A DNA stretch of 64,000 nucleotides from Sulfitobacter sp. F26169L (GTDB lineage Bacteria > Pseudomonadota > Alphaproteobacteria > Rhodobacterales > Rhodobacteraceae): positions 186,001 through 250,000 of the forward strand of contig NZ_JAPMLP010000003.1 of assembly GCF_026410285.1 (NCBI RefSeq), read 5' to 3'. Shown here one piece after another: positions 40,446 to 49,821 of the stretch (the stretch's first letter is position 1; every line of letters starts with the position of its first letter). The notes below the pieces were generated by a model. The model made no database searches and was not told where the DNA came from. It was given only the letters and a program-made list of their open reading frames with translations. A program made the position numbers and the translations under genes.

Positions 40446-40463
40446 ATTGAACGCTTGTTCAAT
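40446..40463. promoter_or_regulatory. Palindromic operator upstream of ivd
   Basis: ATTGAAC-GCTT-GTTCAAT, a perfect 7-bp inverted repeat, lies 24 to 41 bases before the ivd start, in the promoter region shared with the plus-strand PPOX-like gene at 40556. The shape suits a TetR-family repressor such as those that control acyl-CoA catabolic genes. No regulator gene is seen nearby in the window. Confidence 0.55.
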
Positions 40464-40555
40464 ACTGACAGATCACCTGCATTGCGTCAAGCTTTCACGG
40501 AACCAAATCAAATCATCAGACGTTTGCCAACAACTGAGATATTTAGGAGATAACC

Positions 40556-41026
40556 ATGTCCGACGACCTGAAGGAAATGTTTTGGGACCGCCTTGAAGAT
40601 ACACGCGCAGGAATGCTTTCGGCAGATGGCGCACCCGCCGTCCCGATGAGCCATCATGCGGATGATGACAGCGGTACAATCTGGTTTATCACTGCAAAGA
40701 CAACCGATCTGGCTAAAGCGGCGGCGCGCCCTGTGCCCGCGCAGTTTCTGGTAAGCAGTTCAGATGAGAGTCTCTATGCCCGCATCGATGGAACGCTAGA
40801 CGCGGTAACAGATCGAATGATGCTGGACGAAATCTGGAGCGTTTTTGCCGGCGCGTGGTTTGAGGACGGCAAGGACGATCCCGATATCCAGCTTTTGCGG
40901 TTCGCCCCGCGTGAGGCTGAAGTCTGGGCAACAGGTGGCAGCGTCAAGTTCCTGTATGAGATCGCAAAGGCGAACATGACCGATGAGAAGCCCGACGCCG
41001 GCGAACATGGCACCATCCGCTTCTGA
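40556..41026 (+). CDS. Pyridoxamine 5'-phosphate oxidase-like (general stress protein 26 type)
   Basis: A 156-residue split-barrel flavin-binding protein. The start DDLKEMFWDRLEDTRAGML and the block GTIWFITAKTTDLAK match the general stress protein 26 group, which binds FMN/FAD or F420-like cofactors without true PdxH activity. AGGAGA stands five bases before the ATG. It is divergent from ivd. The substrate is unknown. Confidence 0.88.
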   Translation: MSDDLKEMFWDRLEDTRAGMLSADGAPAVPMSHHADDDSGTIWFITAKTTDLAKAAARPVPAQFLVSSSDESLYARIDGTLDAVTDRMMLDEIWSVFAGAWFEDGKDDPDIQLLRFAPREAEVWATGGSVKFLYEIAKANMTDEKPDAGEHGTIRF

Positions 41027-41085
41027 TCCGGCAAAATGGCTACTGCGCGTGCATCCCTACGGTTCGCGCGCGCAGAGGTTTCACA

Positions 41086-42282
41086 CTAACGGGATGCTTG
41101 GTACACGCGTGATACCTCTTCACGAATGATCCGTCCGATCTGTGCGCAATCTTCCAGACTGAACGTCAACGGCACCCTCATGTCGATAATACCGGCGAGC
41201 ACCTGATCGCTTTTTGGCATTGCAGGTGCATTCACGTAGCGCCAGCTGTCATAGCGGCTGGTGAAACCCACCGGCTCTGCCCCGCCAAACCACTTAAGCT
41301 CTACCCCGCGCGCGGCGCAGCGCGCGACGGCTTGCTGCACGGCTTCCCCCGTCCAGTCTGGCAGCAAAAACTGGATAGAAGACCCGACAAAGCTTTCCTC
41401 GGCCGGTCGTTGGATAACGGTAAGCCCTACCGTACCTGCAACATCGTTTTCAACGGCAAGGTAGCGTTCGTTCCAGCGGGCGCATTGTGTTGGCAGATCA
41501 GCCAACTGCGGACGCAGGATCGCGGCGCGCAGGTTATCCATACGGCCTGATATGTTGGGGGTTTCAAAACGGATCGTTTCAAATGTTTCTTTGGGGGGGC
41601 CTGCCTGATGACTTTCATACAGCATATAGGAGCCTGAATACATGATCGCGCGCGCCGCGATCTGTGCATCATCGGTTATCAGCAATCCGCCTTCACCGGA
41701 ATTGATGTGTTTGTAGGTCTGACAGGAATAACAACCAACAGTTCCCCATGTTCCCGATGGTTTGCCTTTCCACGCAGCGCCCATTGTGTGTGCGCAGTCC
41801 TCTATCATGGTGACGCCAGCGCGCGCGCAGATATGCATCAGCCGCTCCATATCGCAGATGTGGCCACGCATGTGGCTAAGCAATAATACCGTTGCCTGAT
41901 CCGCCTTTGCTGCCAGATCATCAAGGTCCAGCACCAGTTGGGGTGTGACGCCCACAAATACCGGCACAGCGCCCACGGCGGCGATTGCACCCGGCACAGG
42001 GGCCAGCGTGAAGGCGTTGGTCAGCACCCTATCACCCGCCTTTACCCCGACCGCGCGTAAGGCCGTCGCCATGGCATAGCCACCCGATGCCACCGCAAGG
42101 CAGTATTTCGCACCAACACTGGCGGCAAATTCCTGCTCCAGCAGCACGGTTTGCGCAGTTTCACCCGCAACCGTGTTATAGCGATGCAACCGCCCGTGGC
42201 GCATGACGGCAACCGCGGCGTCTATCCCCGCTTCGGGGATCGGTTCCTGCTGGGTGAAGCTTCCCTTGAATACATCGCTCAT
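41086..42282 (-). CDS. DegT/DnrJ/EryC1/StrS-family PLP aminotransferase
   Basis: A 398-residue fold-type I PLP enzyme. The PLP-binding Asp region is MIEDCAHTMGA (about 159-169), and the Schiff-base Lys is K191 in SCQTYKHINSGEGG. Such enzymes usually aminate nucleotide-linked ketosugars for surface polysaccharides or antibiotics, though some act on other keto compounds. No sugar dehydratase or transferase gene is adjacent, so the substrate is open. It begins three bases after the phosphatase stop and is probably cotranscribed. Confidence 0.9.
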   Translation of the reverse strand: MSDVFKGSFTQQEPIPEAGIDAAVAVMRHGRLHRYNTVAGETAQTVLLEQEFAASVGAKYCLAVASGGYAMATALRAVGVKAGDRVLTNAFTLAPVPGAIAAVGAVPVFVGVTPQLVLDLDDLAAKADQATVLLLSHMRGHICDMERLMHICARAGVTMIEDCAHTMGAAWKGKPSGTWGTVGCYSCQTYKHINSGEGGLLITDDAQIAARAIMYSGSYMLYESHQAGPPKETFETIRFETPNISGRMDNLRAAILRPQLADLPTQCARWNERYLAVENDVAGTVGLTVIQRPAEESFVGSSIQFLLPDWTGEAVQQAVARCAARGVELKWFGGAEPVGFTSRYDSWRYVNAPAMPKSDQVLAGIIDMRVPLTFSLEDCAQIGRIIREEVSRVYQASR

Positions 42283-42285
42283 CGC

Positions 42286-42957
42286 TCAGGCCTTTCCCAA
42301 CAGATCCTCGACCAGATCGGGCAGATCGGCGTACCGCTCCAGCAATGCCTCCGGCGCCAGGGCGGCCATGTCTCCCCCGGCGGGGCCGAATGTGACGAGG
42401 ATTGAAGGCACGCCAGCCGCTTTTGAAGTGTTGCGGTCGGTGTCACTGTCCCCCACCAACAGACATTTCGCCGGATCACCGCCTGCGCGGCGCGCGGTTT
42501 CGAACAGGTGCTCGGGATCTGGCTTGCGCACTGTCAGCGTGTCGGCGCCCAGCATCGCGGCAAAACTGTCCAGAATGCCCAGCCGCGTCAGCAGCTCACG
42601 CGCCAGCCCTTCAGGCTTGTTTGTGCAGATCGCCACCAGATAGCCGCGCAGCTTCAGATCATCCACCGCCGCCATTGCTCCATCATACAGACGGGTATGG
42701 GTATCAATATCACGGGCATAGTGATCCAGCAGCGCCAGATAATACTGGTCGATCAACGGATCATCGCCGGGCCGCGCCATTCGCTGCATGCCCAGCCGCA
42801 GCATCGCCCGCCCGCCGCGCAGCGCGGTGCCGGCATCTGTGGCAGGGTCTAGCAGGTTGCCCGCCCCCATATCGCGGAAACACGCATTAGCCGCCGCAAT
42901 CAGATCACCGCTGGTATCGGCAAGCGTGCCGTCCAGATCGAATACAACTGTTTTCAT
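42286..42957 (-). CDS. gph: Phosphoglycolate phosphatase, HAD superfamily
   Basis: A 223-residue HAD-IA hydrolase. Motif I DLDGTLADT (about 6-14), motif II CTNKPEG, motif III KPDPEHL and motif IV VGDSDTD are complete. A helical cap domain lies between I and II. Gph removes phosphate from 2-phosphoglycolate formed by Rubisco or DNA repair. I choose the ATG at 42957 because AGGGG lies seven bases before it; ATGs at 42963 and upstream do not fit that site. Other HAD-IA substrates are possible. Confidence 0.88.
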   Translation of the reverse strand: MKTVVFDLDGTLADTSGDLIAAANACFRDMGAGNLLDPATDAGTALRGGRAMLRLGMQRMARPGDDPLIDQYYLALLDHYARDIDTHTRLYDGAMAAVDDLKLRGYLVAICTNKPEGLARELLTRLGILDSFAAMLGADTLTVRKPDPEHLFETARRAGGDPAKCLLVGDSDTDRNTSKAAGVPSILVTFGPAGGDMAALAPEALLERYADLPDLVEDLLGKA

Positions 42958-43101
42958 CTTCATCCCCTGATCCATCCGCCACACCGCCTACTGCCCGCCT
43001 TGCATCGTTGCAAGCCGCAGACCGGATGCGTCAGCCCACCTTGCGTCGACGCGCCCATCAGTTAAACAGGAAAAATCGAAAAAACGCAGGACGGATACCA
43101 C

Positions 43102-44454
43102 ATGAAGACAAGCCTGATCATCCTTGCCGCCGGCAAGGGCACGCGGATGAACTCCGATTTGCCAAAGGTGCTGCACGCGGTTGCAGGCGATGCCATGCTG
43201 GTTCATGCGATGGCCGCCGGTGCCACGCTGTCCCCTGAACGCACGGTAGTTGTGGCAGGTCACGGTGCCGAAGCAGTCACCGCCGCTGCGCAGTCCTATG
43301 ACGAAACCGCCACCGTTGTTGTCCAGACCGAGCAGTTGGGCACCGCCCACGCAGTTGAACAGGCAAAAGACGCGCTTGCAGGTTTTGAAGGTACGGCGAT
43401 TGTGCTCTACGGCGATACGCCGTTTGTCTCACCCGAGACATTGCAAGAGATGATGCGCGCCGCGCAGGATGCAGACGTGGTTGTACTGGGTTTTAAGGCT
43501 GCCGATCCGGGTCGCTATGGCCGCCTGATTGTCGAGGGTCAGTCGCTGGAGCGGATTGTCGAGTTCAAAGACGCAACCGAGGCCGAGCGCGCAGTGACCC
43601 TGTGCAACAGCGGTGTCATCGCCTGCAATGCGACACTGCTGTTCGACCTGATCTCAGCCGTTGGCAATGAAAACGCCTCGGGCGAGTATTACCTGACCGA
43701 TGTGATCGGCCTTGCCCGTGCCCGCGGGCTGAGTGCAACTGCCGTTACCTGTGATGAATCCGAAACCCTTGGCGTGAATTCGCGCGCGCAACTGGCCGAG
43801 GCGGAAGCCGCATTTCAAAGCCGCGCCCGCGCTGCCCTGCTTGAGAATGGCATCACCCTGCAAGCCCCTGAAACCGTCTATCTGGCCCGTGATACGGCCA
43901 TCGGGCGTGATACGGTGATCGAGCCGAACGTGGTATTCGGCCCCGGCGTTACGGTAGAAAGTGGCGCGGTGATCCGTGCATTCAGCCATCTGGAAGGCTG
44001 CCACGTTTCGCGCGGCGCTGTCGTCGGCCCTTACGCGCGCTTGCGTCCGGGAACCGAACTTGAGGAAAACACCCGCATCGGCAACTTTGTCGAACTGAAG
44101 AACACCACCATTGCCGAGGGCGCAAAGGTTAATCACCTTAGCTATATCGGCGACGCCTTTGTAGGGGCGCAGGCCAACGTTGGCGCAGGGACCATCACGT
44201 GCAACTATGACGGCGTGATGAAGCACCACACCCACATCGGTGCGCGCTCGTTCATCGGCTCCAACACGATGCTCGTGGCACCTGTTCATGTGGGCGACGG
44301 GGCGATGACCGGCTCGGGCTCGGTCATTACGTCTGATGTGGAGCCTGATGCATTGGCGCTGTCGCGCGCGCCGCAGGTCGAAAAACCGGGCATGGCACGC
44401 AAACTGCGTGATATTCTGATCGCCAAAAAGGCAAAACAGCAACGCGGCAGCTGA
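43102..44454 (+). CDS. glmU: Bifunctional GlmU: GlcN-1-P acetyltransferase / GlcNAc-1-P uridyltransferase
   Basis: A 450-residue enzyme for the last two steps to UDP-GlcNAc, the precursor of peptidoglycan and lipid A. The N-terminal pyrophosphorylase has LAAGKGTRMNSDLPKVLH (about 8-25) and YGDTPFV. The C-terminal left-handed beta-helix has hexapeptide repeats and the acetyltransferase signatures GNFVELKNT and GAGTITCNYDG. Family-typical length. It is transcribed divergently from gph. A strong inverted repeat follows the stop. Confidence 0.98.
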   Translation: MKTSLIILAAGKGTRMNSDLPKVLHAVAGDAMLVHAMAAGATLSPERTVVVAGHGAEAVTAAAQSYDETATVVVQTEQLGTAHAVEQAKDALAGFEGTAIVLYGDTPFVSPETLQEMMRAAQDADVVVLGFKAADPGRYGRLIVEGQSLERIVEFKDATEAERAVTLCNSGVIACNATLLFDLISAVGNENASGEYYLTDVIGLARARGLSATAVTCDESETLGVNSRAQLAEAEAAFQSRARAALLENGITLQAPETVYLARDTAIGRDTVIEPNVVFGPGVTVESGAVIRAFSHLEGCHVSRGAVVGPYARLRPGTELEENTRIGNFVELKNTTIAEGAKVNHLSYIGDAFVGAQANVGAGTITCNYDGVMKHHTHIGARSFIGSNTMLVAPVHVGDGAMTGSGSVITSDVEPDALALSRAPQVEKPGMARKLRDILIAKKAKQQRGS

Positions 44455-44474
44455 CTGGTCCCGATGCACCGTTT

Positions 44475-44509
44475 CACCGCGCCTGCGGGATCACCCCACA
44501 GGCGCGGTG
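44475..44509 (+). terminator. Hairpin after glmU
   Basis: An 11-bp perfect inverted repeat, CACCGCGCCTG (44475-44485) and CAGGCGCGGTG (44499-44509). GTTTCA/TGAAAC extend it at 44471-44476 and 44513-44518 with a small bulge. No U tract follows, so it may be a processing or stability hairpin between glmU and the next gene rather than a full terminator. Confidence 0.55.
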
Positions 44510-44540
44510 CGTTGAAACGCAAGACAGGAAACGGCGAGAA

Positions 44541-45098
44541 ATGGCCAAACAATTCAACGAAATCACAGACGATCACCGCACTTTCATAGAGGCCCAGCAT
44601 CTGTTCTTTTGCGGCACCGCCGCGCAGGACGGGCGGGTAAATATCTCTCCCAAAGGGATGGACAGCCTTCGGATACTGGGGCCGAACCGGATCGTCTGGC
44701 GCAACTTCACCGGATCGGGCAACGAAACAGCGGGTCATCTGGCGCAGATCAACCGGATCACTCTGATGTGGTGCGGTTTTGAAAAACGTCCGATGATTCT
44801 GCGCGTCTACGGCAGTGCGCGTATTCTTCATCCCCGCGATGCGGATTTTGAAACGCTTGGCGCACTATTTGCGCCCGCACTCGGTGCACGGCAACTGTTT
44901 GATGTGCAGATCGAGATGGTGCAATCCAGTTGCGGTTATGCCATCCCTTTTTTTGACTACTCAGGCGAACGTGACGTGCTGACCCAATGGAACGACACCA
45001 AGGGCCAGAGCGGCATCGAAAGATACTGGGACGAACGCAACCGCACAACAATAGACGGGATGCCGACACACATCCTGCCCGAGGACAAAGATGCATAA
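44541..45098 (+). CDS. Pyridoxamine 5'-phosphate oxidase-family protein
   Basis: A 185-residue split-barrel flavoprotein-like protein. FFCGTAAQDGRVNISPKGMD and IVWRNFTGSGNETAGHL mark the beta-barrel core, and SSCGYAIPFFDY the C-terminal part. It does not have the PdxH active-site pattern, so its substrate is unknown. AGGAAA precedes the ATG by about nine bases. It overlaps the AlkD-like gene by eight bases, suggesting joint expression with DNA repair. Confidence 0.85.
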   Translation: MAKQFNEITDDHRTFIEAQHLFFCGTAAQDGRVNISPKGMDSLRILGPNRIVWRNFTGSGNETAGHLAQINRITLMWCGFEKRPMILRVYGSARILHPRDADFETLGALFAPALGARQLFDVQIEMVQSSCGYAIPFFDYSGERDVLTQWNDTKGQSGIERYWDERNRTTIDGMPTHILPEDKDA

Positions 45099-45768
45099 AG
45101 AATACCTTGCCGCCCTTCAGGCGCTGGCCGATCCCGACCGCGCGCAGGACATGCGCGCTTATCACAAGGTTGATCGCGAATATCTGGGTTTGACAAATCC
45201 GCAGTTGAACGACCTCACGAAAGAGTGGCGCGATACGCTGGACATCGACACGCGCGTGGCTGTTGCAGACGGGCTGTGGCGCTCCAACATCTTTGAAGGC
45301 CGCATTGCCGCCGCCAAGCTGATGACCCAAGCGCGCATGCGCCCCGACGACGAGGCCGCATGGCAGCTGATCGCCACCTGGTATCGCGATTTCGACAGTT
45401 GGGCGATTGCCGATCACGCCTGTATGGCGGGGCAAAAACGGCTGCTTGCAAATCCGTCCCGCATCGACCGCGTCGAGGGTTGGACCCGATCAGAGCATAT
45501 GTGGACCCGCCGCGCAGCGTTGGTGATCACTTTGCCCTGGACCAAACAGAACAACCCGAAACCAGCCGATCTGGAGGTGCGCGAGCGCGTTCTGGGCTGG
45601 GCCGCGAGCTATGCCGCTGATCCGCAATGGTTCATTCAGAAAGCTATCGCATGGTGGCTGCGGGACCTTAGCAAGCACGATCCAGTGCGCGTGAACACCT
45701 TTATCGCGCAGCATGGCGATGCGATGAAACCCTTTGCGCGCAAAGAGGCTGTTCGCCTGATGAAATGA
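45091..45768 (+). CDS. AlkD-like DNA alkylation repair glycosylase
   Basis: A 225-residue all-helical HEAT-like-repeat glycosylase. Residues known to be key in Bacillus cereus AlkD have counterparts here: the W-x3-D pair in DSWAIADHAC, Arg in MWTRRAALV and Trp in FIQKAIAWWLRDL. AlkD removes positively charged N3- and N7-alkylpurines without base flipping. It starts inside the preceding PPOX-like gene. Together with the AlkC-like gene at the window start, this gives two members of the HEAT-like glycosylase superfamily. Confidence 0.92.
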   Translation: MHKEYLAALQALADPDRAQDMRAYHKVDREYLGLTNPQLNDLTKEWRDTLDIDTRVAVADGLWRSNIFEGRIAAAKLMTQARMRPDDEAAWQLIATWYRDFDSWAIADHACMAGQKRLLANPSRIDRVEGWTRSEHMWTRRAALVITLPWTKQNNPKPADLEVRERVLGWAASYAADPQWFIQKAIAWWLRDLSKHDPVRVNTFIAQHGDAMKPFARKEAVRLMK

Positions 45769-45797
45769 CGCAAGGGGCGTAGCAAAACTGCTCTCCC

Positions 45798-46322
45798 CTA
45801 GCTTCCCAGCGTTACTTCCAACTGTGCCAGTTCCGTCAGCGGTGCTTCGATCAGGCGCATCGCTGGTAGCGAAATGCGACTGCCGCCAGAAGCGGGGCCA
45901 TCAATCGGGATCAGCTTCACAGCAGATGATTTTCCGTTGGCCTTGTTGGTCACCCGGCCGCTTGTCTCGGTCTTGACCAGCGGGGTTTTCAGCCAGAACC
46001 CCGGTTCGGTCGGACTACCCAGACTGGCAACCGTTGTTCCCAGCAGTTTCGAACTTGCCGCAGGAGCAGCCGGTGCGGCGGCCTGCGCGCGCTGCGCGCT
46101 TGTGGTTGTGTCCAGCGCCTCTTGGGTTTTGGCGGCCTTTGGCGGTGGCGGCGCGGATGTCAGCACCGGATCGGCGTTGACCGCTGCCACCTCGGCTTGG
46201 CTCGCGTCCGCCTCGGCGACAGGTGCAACAGAATCTTCGGGTTGCCCGCTCCCAAGCTGCGCACAAGCGCTAAGCGTGAGGGCGGCGGTGATCGCGGTGA
46301 GTGGCGTTGTAATGCATTTCAT
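45798..46322 (-). CDS. Lipoprotein with Ala/Pro-rich linker
   Basis: A 174-residue protein with a signal peptide ending in the lipobox LSAC (Cys near residue 20). A long flexible Ala/Pro/Glu linker (about 25-90) follows, then a compact C-terminal domain (GTTVASLGSPTEPGFWLKTP, GRV and SRISLPAMRLI). This domain slightly resembles beta-barrel surface domains of envelope lipoproteins. Homologs in roseobacters are often labelled D-galactarate dehydratase, which I consider wrong. It converges with alkD and is divergent from moaA. Function unknown. Confidence 0.75.
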   Translation of the reverse strand: MKCITTPLTAITAALTLSACAQLGSGQPEDSVAPVAEADASQAEVAAVNADPVLTSAPPPPKAAKTQEALDTTTSAQRAQAAAPAAPAASSKLLGTTVASLGSPTEPGFWLKTPLVKTETSGRVTNKANGKSSAVKLIPIDGPASGGSRISLPAMRLIEAPLTELAQLEVTLGS

Positions 46323-46410
46323 ACCGGCAACGTAATTCAGCTTGCGTCACGCGCCAACCCCCTCAAATCCTCCTTGCCCCCCTTTCATGCGGCCTGTACA
46401 TCCTCGGGGT

Positions 46411-47418
46411 ATGAATGCACCTTTGATTGATCCCTTCGCCCGTGCCGTAACCTATCTGCGCGTCTCTGTGACGGATCGCTGTGATTTCCGCTGTGTTTAC
46501 TGCATGTCCGAGAACATGACCTTCCTGCCAAAGCGTGAACTGCTCACGCTGGAGGAACTGGATCGCATGTGTTCGACCTTCATCGGTCTTGGTGTGCAAA
46601 AGCTACGCATCACCGGCGGGGAGCCGCTTGTGCGTCGCGGAATCATGTCTTTCTTCGATGGCATGAAGCGGCATCTCGACGCAGGCACACTCAAGGAACT
46701 GACGCTGACCACCAACGGCAGCCAGTTGGAAAAATACGCAACCGCGCTTTATGATGCCGGTGTGCGACGGGTGAACATCTCCCTCGACACGCTGGATGAA
46801 GCAAAATTTGCCGAAGTGACGCGCTGGGGCCGTTTGGCGCAGGTATTGCGCGGTATTGATGCGGCGCAAGCGGCTGGCCTGCGCGTCAAGATCAACGCCG
46901 TGGCCTTGAAAGGTTTTAACGAGCCCGAACTGCCGCAGATTACCGAATGGTGTGCCGCGCGCGACATCGATCTGACATGGATCGAAGTAATGCCGATGGG
47001 CGATATCGGTAATGAAGACCGGATCGGTCAGTACTGGTCGTTGAAAGATGTACGCACCAAATATGCCGAACATTACACAATCACCGATCTAGACGAAAGC
47101 ACCGGCGGTCCCGCGCGCTATGTCCGTCTGGAAGAAACCGGTCAGAAGATCGGGTTCATCACCCCGCTGAGCCATAATTTCTGCGAAAGCTGCAACCGGG
47201 TACGGCTCACCTGCACGGGCGAGATTTACCTGTGTCTCGGTCAGGAAGACCGCGCCGATCTACGCGCCCCCCTGCGCGAGCATCCAGATGACAACGGCCC
47301 GCTGGAGGCGGCCATTCGTGCGGCAATCAACCTCAAGCCCAAGGGCCACGATTTTGATTATTCACGCCAGACCGCAGGTGGCCAGATGCCCCGCCACATG
47401 AGCCACACAGGCGGGTGA
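46411..47418 (+). CDS. moaA: GTP 3',8-cyclase MoaA
   Basis: A 335-residue radical SAM enzyme for the first step of molybdenum cofactor synthesis. The N-terminal [4Fe-4S] motif is CDFRCVYC (C24, C28, C31). The second cluster motif is in [18 protein letters not shown], and the product ends in the Gly-Gly tail typical of MoaA. The ATG at 46411 gives the family N-terminus; an ATG at 46387 or codons further upstream are unconserved. The stop overlaps the waaA GTG by four bases. Confidence 0.97.
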   Translation: MNAPLIDPFARAVTYLRVSVTDRCDFRCVYCMSENMTFLPKRELLTLEELDRMCSTFIGLGVQKLRITGGEPLVRRGIMSFFDGMKRHLDAGTLKELTLTTNGSQLEKYATALYDAGVRRVNISLDTLDEAKFAEVTRWGRLAQVLRGIDAAQAAGLRVKINAVALKGFNEPELPQITEWCAARDIDLTWIEVMPMGDIGNEDRIGQYWSLKDVRTKYAEHYTITDLDESTGGPARYVRLEETGQKIGFITPLSHNFCESCNRVRLTCTGEIYLCLGQEDRADLRAPLREHPDDNGPLEAAIRAAINLKPKGHDFDYSRQTAGGQMPRHMSHTGG

Positions 47419-48701
47419 GCGCCATACGCGTGCCGCTGCTGTACCGCGCTTATGTGATGCTTAGCATGGTGCTGGTGCCTTTTGTGGCCCGTTCCACCAC
47501 CCGCAAATTGCGCGCAGCAGGCGTGCCGGCGCACCGCGCCCATGAACGCCTCGGCAACGCAACCGAGCCACGCGCAAACGGCACACTAATCTGGTTTCAC
47601 GCGGCCTCTGTCGGGGAAAGCCTGTCTGTTCTGGCGCTGATCACCCGCATGGGCGCCGCCCTGCCACATGCGCATTTTCTCATCACTTCCGGCACGGCCA
47701 CCTCGGCCGCGCTCATCGCGCAGCGGATGCCGCCGCGCTGTGTGCACCAGTTTGCCCCGCTGGATGCCCCCGGCCCGTTGAAAAGGTTCCTTAACCACTG
47801 GCGCCCCGATGCCGCTGTCTTTGTCGAAAGCGAGCTTTGGCCGCAGATGCTGCGCCGTACCCGCGCCACAGGCGCGACCATGGCGCTGGTCAATGCGCGC
47901 CTGTCGGAACGCTCGCTTGCGTCATGGGCCAAACGCCCCCGCCTTGCGGCCTATATCCTTGATGTGTTTGATCTGATCCTCACGCAGAATGACGCGATGG
48001 CAAAAGCGATGGTGCGCATCCACGCTCCTGCCCCCCGTGTGGCACGTGGCCAGAACCTCAAATCATTTGCAGGGCCGCTACCCTATGACGAAGATCTGAT
48101 ATTCAACGCGCGTGCTGCCCTTGGCCATCGCCCCGTGTGGATTGCGGCCTCCACTCATGCAGGTGAGGAAAAGATCGTGCTGGCTGCGCATAAAAAGCTG
48201 CGCAAAACCCATCCCGATCTGCATCTGATCCTTGTGCCGCGCCACCCCGAACGTGGCGCAGAGGTGGTTCAACATATCGCGGACGCGGGAATGGACTATA
48301 CCCGACGCAGCCGCGGCGATCTGCCTGCACAAGCGGTTTATCTGGCGGATACACTGGGTGAGTTGGGCAATTGGTACGCGCTGGGTGATATCGTTTTTCT
48401 CGGCGGCTCTCTTTTGCCCATCGGCGGGCACAACCCGTTTGAAGTTGCCCAGGCCGGCGCGATGGTGCTTTCCGGCAATCATGTATTCAATTTTGCCGAA
48501 ACGTTTTCGGATATGGAGGCCGCAGGCGCGGCGCGCATCGTGGCAGACGCCGACGATCTGGCCGCGCAAATCGATGCGCTGCTGCAGGATGACCACGCCC
48601 TTACAAAGGCAATCACCGCCGCCAAAGCATTTGCCAACGCCGAAACGGCAAAGCTGGACACAATCGCAACTCGCCTGATCAACGCACTGGGACTTTCATG
48701 A
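47415..48701 (+). CDS. waaA: 3-deoxy-D-manno-octulosonic acid transferase
   Basis: A 428-residue GT30 transferase (WaaA/KdtA) that adds Kdo to lipid A at the inner membrane. An N-terminal hydrophobic anchor ([20 protein letters not shown]) precedes the acceptor motif FHAASVGE, with the catalytic Glu near residue 67. A later donor-site region contains [14 protein letters not shown]. The start is GTG, overlapping the moaA stop (GTGA). It is followed by a glycosyltransferase that may extend the lipopolysaccharide core. Confidence 0.95.
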   Translation: MSAIRVPLLYRAYVMLSMVLVPFVARSTTRKLRAAGVPAHRAHERLGNATEPRANGTLIWFHAASVGESLSVLALITRMGAALPHAHFLITSGTATSAALIAQRMPPRCVHQFAPLDAPGPLKRFLNHWRPDAAVFVESELWPQMLRRTRATGATMALVNARLSERSLASWAKRPRLAAYILDVFDLILTQNDAMAKAMVRIHAPAPRVARGQNLKSFAGPLPYDEDLIFNARAALGHRPVWIAASTHAGEEKIVLAAHKKLRKTHPDLHLILVPRHPERGAEVVQHIADAGMDYTRRSRGDLPAQAVYLADTLGELGNWYALGDIVFLGGSLLPIGGHNPFEVAQAGAMVLSGNHVFNFAETFSDMEAAGAARIVADADDLAAQIDALLQDDHALTKAITAAKAFANAETAKLDTIATRLINALGLS

Positions 48702-49738
48702 GCAAGCAAGACACCATCGAGGTCATCGCGCCGAATTTCAAACGCCGCCTGTCGGGCGTGACGGCAACCGTTGTGCGGCTGGTCCCTGTGCAGGCGCGCG
48801 ATATCGGTATTGTTGCCACCGGACCTGTCATACCCGAACATGTGCCGCAAATACCGCTCTCATCGCTGATCACCCTGCCGCGTAGAAAGCGGCGCGTCTG
48901 GCATGCGCGGCGCAACGTCGAAATGATCGGCGGTCTGGCGCTGAAATACCTCTTGGGCAAGCGGTTGAAACTGATATTCACTTCCGCGTCCCAGCGCAGG
49001 CAATCCGGCCTCACACGCTGGCTGATCCGGCGGATGGATGCGGTCGTCGCCACATCCAACCGCACAGCCGACTATCTGGAAAATCCGGCTCAGGTGATCA
49101 TGCACGGCATAGATACCGACACTTTCGATATCACCCCGGATCGCACCGCCCTGCGCACCCGCATGAACCTGCCAGCAGACGGCCCGCTCGTCGGCTGCTA
49201 CGGTCGCATCCGCGCGCAAAAAGGCACCGATGCGTTTGTGCGCGCGATGATCCGGATCATGCACGATCATCCCGCTGCACATGCAATTGTAATGGGCCGC
49301 GCCGTGGGCGAGGATAAAACCTATCTGAATGCTCTGAAGGAAGAGGTCAGCGCCGCAGGCCTCTCTGGCCGCATCCTCTTCAAACCCGAAGTCGCGACAC
49401 AAGACATGGCCGACTGGTACGCAGCACTCGATCTCTACGTGGCGCCCCAACGCTGGGAGGGGTTCGGCCTCACGCCGCTTGAAGCGATGGCAACAGGGTG
49501 CCCTGTCGTTGCAACCCGCGTCGGTGCGTTTGATCAACTGGTTGTTGAAGGCCAGACAGGCTCCTTGGTCGATCCTGACGATATCCCGGCACTTGCAACC
49601 GCAATTGGCACGGCCCTGTCCGACACCACCCGCCTGCAGCGATGGCGCAACAACAGCCGCTCGCACGTCCTGCAAAACTTCTCCATCGAAAAAGAAGCGC
49701 AAAGCCTGAACACCCTATATCGCAAACTGCTTTCGTGA
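48698..49738 (+). CDS. Glycosyltransferase family 4 (GT-B) protein, probable LPS core
   Basis: A 346-residue GT-B retaining glycosyltransferase. VGCYGRIRAQKGTDAFVRAM (about 165-184) begins the donor domain, and WEGFGLTPLEAMATGCPVVA holds the E-x7-E catalytic motif. It starts with ATGA overlapping waaA, so addition of a core sugar to Kdo-lipid A is likely. No signal peptide; it should sit at the inner face of the inner membrane. A terminator follows. Confidence 0.9.
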   Translation: MSKQDTIEVIAPNFKRRLSGVTATVVRLVPVQARDIGIVATGPVIPEHVPQIPLSSLITLPRRKRRVWHARRNVEMIGGLALKYLLGKRLKLIFTSASQRRQSGLTRWLIRRMDAVVATSNRTADYLENPAQVIMHGIDTDTFDITPDRTALRTRMNLPADGPLVGCYGRIRAQKGTDAFVRAMIRIMHDHPAAHAIVMGRAVGEDKTYLNALKEEVSAAGLSGRILFKPEVATQDMADWYAALDLYVAPQRWEGFGLTPLEAMATGCPVVATRVGAFDQLVVEGQTGSLVDPDDIPALATAIGTALSDTTRLQRWRNNSRSHVLQNFSIEKEAQSLNTLYRKLLS

Positions 49739-49741
49739 CGC

Positions 49742-49775
49742 GGGACGGATCACACCGTCCCCCGCCTTCATTTTT
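49742..49775 (+). terminator. Terminator after the moaA-waaA-glycosyltransferase genes
   Basis: GGGACGG (49742-49748) pairs with CCGTCCC (49755-49761) across a 6-base loop, followed within ten bases by TTTTT. It lies between converging genes. Confidence 0.7.
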
Positions 49776-49821
49776 CCAATAAACTAAATTCCGCACTCTC
49801 GCCGCGCGCTTGCACTCAGGT

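Noticed and set aside
43000-43013. TTGCATCGTTGCAA inverted repeat between gph and glmU
   Set aside because: Short 5-bp arms in a GC-rich divergent region, with no supporting promoter geometry.
45798-46322. Naming the lipoprotein D-galactarate dehydratase
   Set aside because: It has a lipobox, a disordered linker and only a small beta domain. No dehydratase domain is present.
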